This document shows, piece by piece, positions 1-5,818 of a stretch of DNA of 6,618 nt; position 1 is the first letter of the stretch; the number at the start of each line of letters is the position of its first letter. Position numbers and translations under genes: made by a program. Source of the DNA: Spirochaetia bacterium (lineage in GTDB: Bacteria; Spirochaetota; Leptospirae; Leptospirales; Leptonemataceae); the NCBI GenBank assembly GCA_016195395.1, contig JACPZR010000262.1, forward strand, positions 1 through 6,618, in the 5' to 3' direction. The notes under the pieces are model-generated. The model had not been told where the DNA came from. It saw only the letters and a program-made list of their open reading frames with translations, and ran no database searches.

Positions 1-1267
1 ATAGCGAACGCACAAAGAGGTACGTTGTCAAAAGACCGATTGTGACCGAAAGAAACTCCAGCCTGAATTCCAGCGCGTAAACGTTATATGAAAGAATCCG
101 CTGGAAAATCTTTTCTGCCTTGCGGCCCGCCTCCCCAATGCCCACTCCGACCCCTGCGATCACACCCGAACTCGCACCCGCGCTGCCACCACGACCGAGC
201 GCTTTCCCCCAAAGGCGACCCATACCCAGAAGAAGGCCGTGCGCAGCTCCCCAGATCACAAAGTTCCAGTGCGCCCCGTGCCAGAGGCCGCCCAAAAGCA
301 TGGTGGCAAACAAGGCCAAAGCCGTGCGCGATGCGCCGTGCCGGCTTCCGCCCAGCGGAATATAGATGTGGTCCCGCAGCCAGGAGGATAACGTTATGTG
401 CCAGCGCCGCCAGAACTCGCGGATGCTCCCGGCCGAGTACGGAAAAAGAAAATTCTCGGGGATCCGATAGCCCAGAAGCCGCCCCAGACCAATGGCAATG
501 TCGGAATAACCGCTGAAATCAAAGTAAATCTGGAGGCTGTAAGCGAGCGCCGCCACCAGAAGCCCGGGCCCGTCAGCGGCGCCGGGAGCCGCAAAGGCCG
601 GGTCTGCCACGGCGGCCAGTCGGTCCGCCAGCACGGCTTTTTTTAAGTAGCCGCCGAGCAGGTAAAACATCCCGTCACCCAGGTCCTCCCGCGAAATCTC
701 CTTTTTTGTGTAGAGCTGCGGCAGAAATTCGCGGGCTGTCATGATCGGCCCCGCTTGAACATGCGGGAAAAACGTTATGTAACACAGATAGCGGATGAAG
801 TTGCGCTCAGGGGCCACCGTCCCCCGGTGAACATCCGTCAGGTAGGAAATATTCTGAAACGTGAAAAATGAAATCCCCAGCGGCAGAACAAAGGCGCTTT
901 TGGGGGCGTGGAGGCCGGTGAAGGCAAGACTCTCCAGAATGAAATTGTAGTACTTGAAATAGGCCAGCGGCAGAAGGATCAGAATCACGCCCACCGCGTA
1001 CAAGCGCCCGTTGGAAAACCCACCGCCCAAACCTGCGCCATCCGGCATCACCTCCGGACGAAGGAGCCGCGCCCCACCCCACGCCACAAGGCTGGAAAGA
1101 AACAGCAGCGCCAGGTGCGGCGGGTATAACAGCGCATAAAAAAACGACGAGACCGCCAGGAGAAACAAGAGAAACGGCCACGGGCTCTCAAACCCGCGGC
1201 GCAGGGCGTGGTGGACAGGGATAACGAGAGCTAGAAAGAATATGAACAGCGGATCGACAAAACTCAA
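1..1267 (-). CDS. AlgI-type MBOAT family O-acyltransferase (3' end outside window)
   Basis: An uninterrupted frame of 422 codons runs off the left edge. It encodes a polytopic membrane protein of the MBOAT family (AlgI/DltB/PatA-like), which transfers acyl, usually acetyl, groups to an extracytoplasmic polysaccharide or other acceptor. Visible hallmarks are the N-terminal SFVDPLFIFF stretch typical of AlgI starts, LPLGISFFTFQ (residues 128-138), FFPHVQAGPI (166-175), YFDFSGYSDIAIGLG (248-262), FWRRWHITLSSWLRDHIYIP (285-304) and the catalytic LWHGAHWNF segment, with the family's conserved histidines at 330 and 333. AlgI proteins usually have about 460-520 residues, so most of the protein is present. 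The start is a TTG at 1267-1265. It is the only usable start, because the frame has a TAA at 1303-1301 and no ATG or GTG between. GAAGGG (1279-1274) lies six bases upstream. The TTG overlaps the thrS TGA, which implies coupled translation. A Gly/Ser/Ala-rich insert occupies about residues 356-381. Which acceptor is acylated cannot be told, because no partner (AlgJ/AlgX-like) is in view. Confidence 0.93.
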   Translation of the reverse strand, partial: MSFVDPLFIFFLALVIPVHHALRRGFESPWPFLLFLLAVSSFFYALLYPPHLALLFLSSLVAWGGARLLRPEVMPDGAGLGGGFSNGRLYAVGVILILLPLAYFKYYNFILESLAFTGLHAPKSAFVLPLGISFFTFQNISYLTDVHRGTVAPERNFIRYLCYITFFPHVQAGPIMTAREFLPQLYTKKEISREDLGDGMFYLLGGYLKKAVLADRLAAVADPAFAAPGAADGPGLLVAALAYSLQIYFDFSGYSDIAIGLGRLLGYRIPENFLFPYSAGSIREFWRRWHITLSSWLRDHIYIPLGGSRHGASRTALALFATMLLGGLWHGAHWNFVIWGAAHGLLLGMGRLWGKALGRGGSAGASSGVIAGVGVGIGEAGRKAEKIFQRILSYNVYALEFRLEFLSVTIGLLTTYLFVRSL

Positions 1268-3129
1268 GCCTGACCCTTCTTCACAATCTCCTGGATGCGC
1301 TTAGACGCAATGTCTTCTTTGAGAGCCGCCACAAACGCTGCCGACTCCCATTCCCGCTGCTCTCCAGTGAAGTAGTTCCGGGCGTTCAGCCGGCCCGATT
1401 CCATTTCTTTGTCCCCCACTACCAGCATGTACGGAATCTTCATCTTCTCCGCGTTCCGGATGCGCTTGCCTAACGTTTCAGCGGAATCATCCACGTGCGT
1501 GCGGATGCGCTCGTTACGGAGGCTCTGCTCCAGTTTCCGCGCGTATTCCTGGTGATCTTCGCCCACCGGAAGAATCCGCACCTGCTCCGGCGCAAGCCAC
1601 AACGGGAACGCGCCCGCAAAGTGCTCAATGAGAAAGCCCACAAATCGTTCGTGAGTGCCCAAAGGGCTGCGGTGGATGCATGCCGGGCGCTTGGTGGCGC
1701 CGTCTTTGTCCACATATTTGAGATCGAACTTCTGGGGCATGAATAGGTCCAGCTGACAGGTGCTCACCGTAAACGTCCGGCCGATGGAGCTTTTGATCTG
1801 GAAGTCCAGCTTGGGACCGTAGAAAGCCGCCCCGTCGTTTTCGACTTTGTATTGGATCCCGGACACGTCCATGGCCCGGCGCGTCAGTTCTTCGGCACGC
1901 TTCCACATGGACTCATCGCCGTGGTATTTGTCATTCGCTGGATTGCGGAGCGAGAGCTCCATCCAGTACTCTTTGATCCCGAGGATCTTGTAGTAATACT
2001 CGTGCAGTTTCATCACAGAAACGAATTCTTCCACCGCCTGATCCTCAGTGCAGTAGATGTGCGCATCGTTCATGGTCATAGCGCGCACACGCATGAGGCC
2101 AAAGAGCGCCCCTGAATCTTCGTAGCGGTGGCATGTGCCGTACTCGGCCAAGCGGAGCGGGAGTTCACGATAGCTGCGTGGACGCATGCTGAAAATGGTG
2201 TGATGGAACGGGCAGTTCATCGGCTTGATGTAGTAGTTCTCATTGTCCATCTGGATGGGTGGGAACATGGACTCTTTGTAATGCGGAAGGTGCTCGCTCG
2301 TGTAAAAAAGCGACTCCTTGGTGATCACCGGGGTGCTGACACGGACGTACCCGTTTCTCTCTTCCGTCTCACGCGCCCAGTCTTCCAGCTGATCCCGCAC
2401 CACGGTGCCACGTGGAAGCCAGAGAATGAGACCCGGCCCAATCTGTTCCGATGTGGTGAAAAGCTCTAAATCCGTCCCAAGGCGACGGTGGTCGCGGCGC
2501 TTGGCCTCTTCCACCATGTATTCGTAAGCCTTCAGCTCCTCGTCGGACTCAAAAAGAATGCCAGAAATCCGCTGCAATTGCGGCCCCGTTGCATCCCCGC
2601 GCCAATATGCGCCGGAGACGCTGACCAGCTTGAAGGCGCCGAGCTCATTTGTTTTCTCCACGTGCGGCCCCGCGCACATGTCGATGAAGGCAGCCTCATC
2701 CTTGCCGCCCCCCACATTCTTATAGAAGGAAAGCACTGTTTCGCCCTTGGACTTCAGGTCCTTGGCCATTTCCACTTTGAACGGCTGGTCCTCTTTGGCC
2801 AGTTTTTCGATCGCTTCGTCAATCGGCAGCTCAAAGCGCACAAACTTCTGCGCGAGCTTGCCGATCTTCTTCATCCGGCGTTCCAAGTCCGGCAAATCCT
2901 CCGCCTTCACGGGAGGGTCCACAATCACGTCATAAAAAAAGCCCGACTCGGTATCCGGCCCAATCGCCAGCTGCACCGTCCCATACCTCTGCCGCAACGC
3001 CTGAGCCAGCACGTGCGCCGCGCTGTGCCGCATGGTGCTCACGGGAAACTTCGTTTTCACCTTGGGCGCTTTGCCGCTTCCCGACTTTTCTGACGCTTCA
3101 GCGCCTTCCAAATTTCCCGCTTTGCTCAT
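1264..3129 (-). CDS. thrS: threonyl-tRNA synthetase, TGS-less
   Basis: A class II cytoplasmic aminoacyl-tRNA synthetase that charges tRNA-Thr with threonine using ATP. At 621 residues it is slightly shorter than the E. coli enzyme (642) because the N-terminal TGS domain is missing. It begins with about 30 charged residues and enters the editing (SAD) domain directly. That domain shows HSAAH (H35, H39) and CAGPH (C152, H156), the metal-type motifs that clear mischarged Ser-tRNA. The catalytic core has motif 2 (LPLRLAEYGTCHRYEDSGAL, 323-342, with R335) and motif 3 (HRSPLGTHERF, 486-496, with R495). The expected active-site zinc ligands are C306, H357 and H486. The anticodon-binding domain spans about 512-621 and includes IPYMLVVGDKE. 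The ATG at 3129 is the only start, since an in-frame TGA lies at 3144-3142. Shine-Dalgarno matching is weak, and the start follows the stop of a 58-codon ORF by one base. Its own stop overlaps the MBOAT start. Family assignment is certain. Confidence 0.98.
   Translation of the reverse strand: MSKAGNLEGAEASEKSGSGKAPKVKTKFPVSTMRHSAAHVLAQALRQRYGTVQLAIGPDTESGFFYDVIVDPPVKAEDLPDLERRMKKIGKLAQKFVRFELPIDEAIEKLAKEDQPFKVEMAKDLKSKGETVLSFYKNVGGGKDEAAFIDMCAGPHVEKTNELGAFKLVSVSGAYWRGDATGPQLQRISGILFESDEELKAYEYMVEEAKRRDHRRLGTDLELFTTSEQIGPGLILWLPRGTVVRDQLEDWARETEERNGYVRVSTPVITKESLFYTSEHLPHYKESMFPPIQMDNENYYIKPMNCPFHHTIFSMRPRSYRELPLRLAEYGTCHRYEDSGALFGLMRVRAMTMNDAHIYCTEDQAVEEFVSVMKLHEYYYKILGIKEYWMELSLRNPANDKYHGDESMWKRAEELTRRAMDVSGIQYKVENDGAAFYGPKLDFQIKSSIGRTFTVSTCQLDLFMPQKFDLKYVDKDGATKRPACIHRSPLGTHERFVGFLIEHFAGAFPLWLAPEQVRILPVGEDHQEYARKLEQSLRNERIRTHVDDSAETLGKRIRNAEKMKIPYMLVVGDKEMESGRLNARNYFTGEQREWESAAFVAALKEDIASKRIQEIVKKGQA
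1274..1279 (-). promoter_or_regulatory. Shine-Dalgarno for the MBOAT TTG start
   Basis: GAAGGG lies inside the last codons of thrS, six bases before the TTG at 1267-1265. It supports a TTG start in a frame that has no other initiation codon between the upstream stop (1303-1301) and the conserved N-terminus. Confidence 0.6.
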
Positions 3130-3130
3130 G

Positions 3131-3307
3131 CTAGGTCCACTTCACGGCCGGCCCTTCCTGTGCCAAAAACAATTCTAAAAGCGGCTCCCCAATGTCCAGA
3201 GCCAATGTGTTCAACTTCGCGCGGCGGATCCTCGTGGTAAGCTCTGGAGTCACCTCCGCCCAACGCGCCGCCTGCCAGAATCCTCCATTCTTTTGCCCAA
3301 TACGCAT
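3131..3307 (-). CDS. small ORF upstream of thrS, 58 residues, unrecognised
   Basis: A 58-codon frame from ATG (3307-3305) to TAG (3133-3131), ending one base before the thrS ATG (TAGCATG). I do not recognise it. It reads like real protein: an aromatic/basic N-terminal half (FWQAARWAEVT, residues 10-20) followed by an amphipathic stretch (LNTLALDIGEPLLELFLAQE, 32-51). The other two minus frames here are Gly/Arg/Trp-rich and look random. An in-frame TGA sits four codons upstream of the ATG, so it is not an extension of a longer intact gene, though it could be the tail of a decayed one. No good Shine-Dalgarno precedes the ATG. Because thrS itself has a weak ribosome site, translation of this ORF could deliver ribosomes to thrS by coupling. 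It may be a real small protein, a regulatory leader ORF or a gene remnant. Evidence is limited to frame quality and spacing. Confidence 0.42.
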   Translation of the reverse strand: MRIGQKNGGFWQAARWAEVTPELTTRIRRAKLNTLALDIGEPLLELFLAQEGPAVKWT

Positions 3308-3462
3308 ACGGGCATTTCAAACAAGACATTTAGGCGACCACAATTCCACCACCCATACCATCGCAACTCAACCAGCCAATTCGCCGTAAACCAAGCATCG
3401 CTTACGCCCATATCACACGCTATTGATAACGAGACATAACCATGTCCACTGCTCATTAATCA
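3308..3462. other. spacer between the zinc-ribbon gene and the thrS leader ORF
   Basis: This AT-richer 155-bp stretch should hold the promoter of the small ORF-thrS-MBOAT unit. The best candidate I see on the minus strand is TTGAGT (3371-3366), a 17-bp spacer and TGGAAT (3348-3343), which matches consensus only moderately. I found no clear terminator for the zinc-ribbon gene and no T-box-like structure. Confidence 0.25.
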
Positions 3463-3678
3463 TCATATCGTGTACTTATTCTTCACCGTGCAGTTTGGGC
3501 ACACCGCGGTCACTTCAGCCTTTACTTTCCGGCTGGTTGTCGACTCCAACTTGCCGGTAGCCACAAACTCAAACGGCACGCCTTCCTGTACATAGTGGCC
3601 GCGCCCATACTTAGCCGACCCTTCGATCTGGTAGCCGCATGCATGGCACCGCACCCTCAAACGTATTACTTCAGCCAT
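3463..3678 (-). CDS. small zinc-ribbon protein
   Basis: A 71-residue protein with two Cys pairs, CHAC (C11 and C14) and CPNC (C60 and C63), 45 residues apart. This is the layout of a zinc ribbon with four cysteines binding one zinc ion. The intervening part is rich in alternating polar and hydrophobic residues (VPFEFVATGKL, SRKVKAEVTAV) and probably forms the beta strands of the ribbon. The basic N-terminus (VIRLRVRCHACGY) would suit nucleic acid or protein contact, but no specific family or function is recognised. The start is the ATG at 3678; an in-frame TAA lies five codons upstream. A G-rich stretch (TGGGGGCG) about seven bases before the ATG may serve as a weak ribosome site. The cysteine layout makes chance coding unlikely. 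Confidence 0.77.
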   Translation of the reverse strand: MAEVIRLRVRCHACGYQIEGSAKYGRGHYVQEGVPFEFVATGKLESTTSRKVKAEVTAVCPNCTVKNKYTI

Positions 3679-3699
3679 TGCACGCCCCCATACTTATTC

Positions 3700-3729
3700 A
3701 TTATGCCTGTTTTTAATCACTTCAACCAA
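3700..3729 (-). promoter_or_regulatory. possible promoter of the zinc-ribbon gene
   Basis: On the minus strand, TTGGTT (3729-3724), an 18-bp spacer and CATAAT (3705-3700) resemble -35 and -10 boxes. The -10 box is a good match and the -35 box is mediocre. Transcription would start near 3693, giving a leader of about 15 bases before the ATG at 3678. Confidence 0.28.
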
Positions 3730-3799
3730 GCCATCCGGCCAACGGGCCCGCTTTTGCCACATCGCGGTGCCGCGGCCCAGCCGTGACGGCGCCCGTCCG

Positions 3800-3876
3800 T
3801 GTCCGACATTGCCGCCAAGGCGCCAGCTTGTCATGCGTCGCTTGTCCGACATGTGCATGACAGTTTGTCGGTACAT
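3800..3876. repeat. cluster of TGTC/GACA palindromic repeats
   Basis: TGTCCGACAT occurs twice as a direct repeat (3800-3809 and 3843-3852). Each copy contains the odd palindrome TGTC-C-GACA. A related TGTCGGTACAT follows at 3866-3876. The second copy lies in the loop of a perfect 8-bp inverted repeat, TGTCATGC (3829-3836) with GCATGACA (3855-3862), separated by 18 bases. The cluster is 120-200 bp upstream of the zinc-ribbon start. It could be a multi-site operator, a structured RNA or chance; no regulator is identified. Confidence 0.4.
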
Positions 3877-4040
3877 ATTCTCTCGAATTGGCCTCCCGCC
3901 CGCCCTTTTCAATCAAAATCCGGGCCTGTCGAAGCCCGCCCACTCGGCGGTGCCGAAAGTCTGGCGTTTATAAGCCGCCATCCATCCACCCTGCCCCGAT
4001 GCGCGATGGTCCGTGCGCGCAAGTCTATCCGCCGTTTGTT

Positions 4041-4163
4041 GGGCTTGTACTCTTTGCGTTACGAGGACCGCTGGTGCTCATAATTGGGGACTGGCCAGAG
4101 AATGCGCGATGGCTGATCCCTGCCGAAGGATGGGTGCACGCTATCATTGGGGAATCGCACAGT
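4041..4163 (+). pseudogene. possible remnant of an ACS-type MFS transporter
   Basis: In the plus frame beginning at 4041, about 40 codons read GLVLFALRGPLVLIIG followed by DWPENARWLIPAEGWV and AIIGES. This resembles the segment around transmembrane helix 6 of anion:cation symporter (phthalate/tartrate/allantoate permease) MFS proteins. There, a G-W-R-W-L-F-L-L-E-G-x-P-A-x-x-x-G helix is followed by D-R/W-P-E-x-A-R-W-L-x-P-E/A-E-R-x-W. The helix seems shortened by roughly eight residues between IIG and DWPE. The match is from recall of the family, not from an alignment. Upstream and downstream codons in all plus frames show no further transporter sequence, and the containing frame stops at 4306. 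A full transporter has about 420-450 residues, so this would be a small decayed fragment. It is on the opposite strand to all intact genes here. Chance similarity remains possible. Confidence 0.35.
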
Positions 4164-4540
4164 AGGAGCTCAGGTCGACGACAGTGGCGCCGGCGGGGCA
4201 CTGCGGGGACCGCGGGGGCATTAATTGCCGGATTATTGGCGCCAGAGATTCGTCATCGAGGCTTGGAAGCGCCCGAGGCGTGGCAGTGCGGGTCAGTTAG
4301 TGGTTAATACTGGGCAGTTATTTAAGTGCTATAGGGGTGGCAGATCGGTTGCTTGGCCCAGGCTTGGTGGGCCGTCGTTTGGGCAGATGCGCGGTTGGTT
4401 TCAGCGTGAGCGGGGCGGTCCGTCTGGCGCAAGTGCCAGCGCGCTGTGAGAGGATGGCGCGGCTGGGACTGCTGTTATGGCTGTTGTGACAAAGATTAAG
4501 TAAGTGATGAACGAAGCGAGCCGGGCGAATTGCGGTGCGG

Positions 4541-4942
4541 CTACTTCGCCTTGGATTTGCGTGCGGAGGAAGAGGATTTCGCGGCTTTCTTGGGCTCAGC
4601 TTTTTTTGCGGCGCCGGCGGGGGGCGCTGCGGATGAGTCGGTCGAGGTCTCTTTTGAGGCGGCCGGAGTCTCGACAGTACGCTCTTTGTTTTTGTCCCTG
4701 GTTTCGCGCTTGATCATGTACATGTAGTGCTTCACGTACTGTGTGTAAGGTTCAGGCACTTCCCGCGCGTCGAAATCGGGCGGCATTTCAAGGACACGGC
4801 GGATCAAAGGAAGCGCAATATCTTCCTTCTCGGAATTCATGAGAATCTCAAGGCGACGACAGATCTCCTGATCGTTTACCTCTCTGACCATCTTCCGCAT
4901 GGCGGAAAGTAGCTTGGATGTGCCGTGGCTGCCGCGTGACAT
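4541..4942 (-). CDS. 133-residue hypothetical protein with a basic Lys/Ala/Ser tail
   Basis: I do not recognise a family. Residues 10-53 look strongly alpha-helical and amphipathic (KLLSAMRKMVREVNDQEICR, then IALPLIRRVLEM). They are followed by a Pro-rich turn (MPPDFDAREVPEPY) and a short aromatic stretch (YVKHYMYMI, 69-77). From about residue 79 the protein is low-complexity and probably disordered, ending in AAKKAEPKKAAK and SSSSARKSKAK. Such tails occur in histone H1-like and other nucleic-acid-binding bacterial proteins, but that is only an analogy. There is no signal peptide or membrane segment, so a cytoplasmic location is likely. The start is the ATG at 4942; no good Shine-Dalgarno precedes it, and a 12-bp perfect palindrome lies 15 bases upstream. 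Frame quality and the two-part architecture make it a likely real gene that stands alone. Confidence 0.75.
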   Translation of the reverse strand: MSRGSHGTSKLLSAMRKMVREVNDQEICRRLEILMNSEKEDIALPLIRRVLEMPPDFDAREVPEPYTQYVKHYMYMIKRETRDKNKERTVETPAASKETSTDSSAAPPAGAAKKAEPKKAAKSSSSARKSKAK

Positions 4943-4956
4943 GATTTCAGGCCAAG

Positions 4957-4968
4957 ATTTTGCAAAAT
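4957..4968. promoter_or_regulatory. 12-bp perfect palindrome before the 133-residue gene
   Basis: ATTTTGCAAAAT is a perfect palindrome 15-26 bases upstream of the ATG at 4942, in an otherwise GC-rich setting. Its position suits an operator or the core promoter region. No convincing -35/-10 pair was found around it. Confidence 0.3.
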
Positions 4969-5064
4969 ACCCCGCGCGGCAAACGCTTTTCGGCTCATAC
5001 GGGGGGGAGAAAAGGCTGATGACGCTGGCGTGGGGCGCAGGGACGATGATTTAGAATACTCTAA

Positions 5065-5814
5065 TTAGGCGCGGCTAAATCGGCTTTGGGGCACGGACGC
5101 CAAGACAATATCCGTAGTCGGGGCGCGGGTTAGTGTCGAAGGGGCCATGGGAGTGGTCCCCTGCCCTGCGAGCGCAAACGAGCGGGCCACTGCCAGGAAC
5201 GCCGGCCCAACGCAGGGCGTCAAGGGCGCACTATGGGCGCCTAGAACGGCATGTTGTTGGATGAAGGGGTGCACGCGTTCGCCTGCGGAGGCCCACGCCG
5301 GCAGGAGAGAATCAAGGCCCGACCTAGCTCCCCGGTGACCAATACTGGGCAGACGCAGCGACGTACGCATGGACACATATGTAAGAGAATGCCGGGATTC
5401 TGCACGGGGATCGGGCATGATGATGGGCGAGTGTTCGGCGGTGATATTGTCGCCCGCCTGCGGCTTGGGTGCGCCGGCCGAGAAGCACACAGAGAAAAAG
5501 ATCACCCCTTGGGCGACGTCGAACGTCCGATCCGCGTTCGCCGCCATCGCATCGTGACCTGCAGCCTGACCGTTAACGAGCGACCCACGTGAAGAAGGTG
5601 AAAAGGAGTCGTCCCCACGGCGCCAGCTGGCATCGAACTGCGAATTAGTGTTAACGGTGCCGGATACGACGCGCTGTGACTCATGCTTCAGCGCCTGCCC
5701 TACTGACAGGGCCGCCGTCTGTGCTTGGACCTGCGGCGACGGTACACGTGCTAGTTCGCGGGCCGGCATTGCCGACACGTCGATAGCCGCCGTAAGTACT
5801 GCTGCCCAGAACAT
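5065..5814 (-). CDS. 249-residue hypothetical protein, orphan
   Basis: An open frame of 249 codons with no family I recognise. Apart from short hydrophobic segments (GVIFFSVCFSAGA near 104-116 and FLAVARSFALAG near 208-219) it is rich in Ala, Ser, Arg and Pro and looks weakly ordered. The N-terminus MFWAAVLTAAIDVSAMPA resembles a poor signal peptide: hydrophobic but lacking a basic residue and containing Asp. Support comes from the length of the frame and from a good promoter placed exactly before its ATG (TTGACA at 5851-5846, -10 at 5829-5824). Against it are the lack of recognisable motifs and a competing plus-strand frame of 113 codons inside it. Spacing to the previous gene is 85 bp, so it is probably a separate transcript. 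It could be a lineage-specific gene or a fortuitous frame over decayed DNA. Confidence 0.5.
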   Translation of the reverse strand: MFWAAVLTAAIDVSAMPARELARVPSPQVQAQTAALSVGQALKHESQRVVSGTVNTNSQFDASWRRGDDSFSPSSRGSLVNGQAAGHDAMAANADRTFDVAQGVIFFSVCFSAGAPKPQAGDNITAEHSPIIMPDPRAESRHSLTYVSMRTSLRLPSIGHRGARSGLDSLLPAWASAGERVHPFIQQHAVLGAHSAPLTPCVGPAFLAVARSFALAGQGTTPMAPSTLTRAPTTDIVLASVPQSRFSRA

Positions 5815-5818
5815 ATCT

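Larger units (their letters stand above)
3730..4540. other. long region without an intact gene
   Basis: About 800 bp in which no frame on either strand gives a convincing protein. Open stretches are short, Arg/Gly/Pro-rich and overlap one another. The supported contents are the palindromic cluster at 3800-3876 and a plus-strand stretch resembling a transporter fragment at about 4041-4163. Hairpins at 3921-3938 and 4355-4373 lack T-runs good enough to call terminators. The 133-residue gene ends at the right edge of this region and the zinc-ribbon gene starts just left of it. The region reads as decayed coding sequence or an old insertion site. Confidence 0.5.

Noticed and set aside
2488..3093. 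201-codon plus-strand frame opposite thrS
   Set aside because: A pure antisense shadow of a certain thrS gene, rich in His, Arg and Leu as expected from the complementary codons.
3126..3329. 67-codon minus frame whose stop overlaps the thrS ATG (ATGA)
   Set aside because: The overlap is attractive, but the translation is Gly/Arg/His-rich and less protein-like than the 58-codon frame covering the same bases.
3694..3912. 72-codon minus-strand frame ending 15 bases before the zinc-ribbon gene
   Set aside because: The translation is Arg/Gly-rich without motif, overlaps an equally long minus frame and the palindrome cluster, and probably spans the promoter of the next gene.
3911..3938. Minus-strand hairpin (CGGGC stem) followed by GATTTTGATT as a terminator
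   Set aside because: The stem has only five pairs with an 8-base loop, the tail is not a true T-run, and it lies about 600 bp from the nearest upstream gene end.
3888..4307. 139-codon plus-strand frame as an intact gene
   Set aside because: Only the stretch around 4041-4163 is protein-like. The rest is Arg/Pro/Gly-rich with no motif, so I treat the good part as a remnant.
4355..4373. GGCCCA/TGGGCC hairpin
   Set aside because: A six-pair stem with no T-run on either side and no gene end nearby; likely chance in GC-rich sequence.
4301..4498. Plus frame with hydrophobic ends (WLILGSYLSAIG near the start, LGLLLWLL at the end)
   Set aside because: It has no supported start codon or ribosome site and only about 65 codons. 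The similarity to the end of a transporter is too vague to call.
4306..5352. 12-bp repeat AATACTGGGCAG at 4306 and 5341
   Set aside because: About one 12-mer pair is expected by chance in a window this size, and the flanks share nothing.
5251..5592. 113-codon plus-strand frame inside the 249-residue gene
   Set aside because: It is shorter than the antisense frame, His/Arg-rich and lacks a promoter or ribosome site; probably a shadow.
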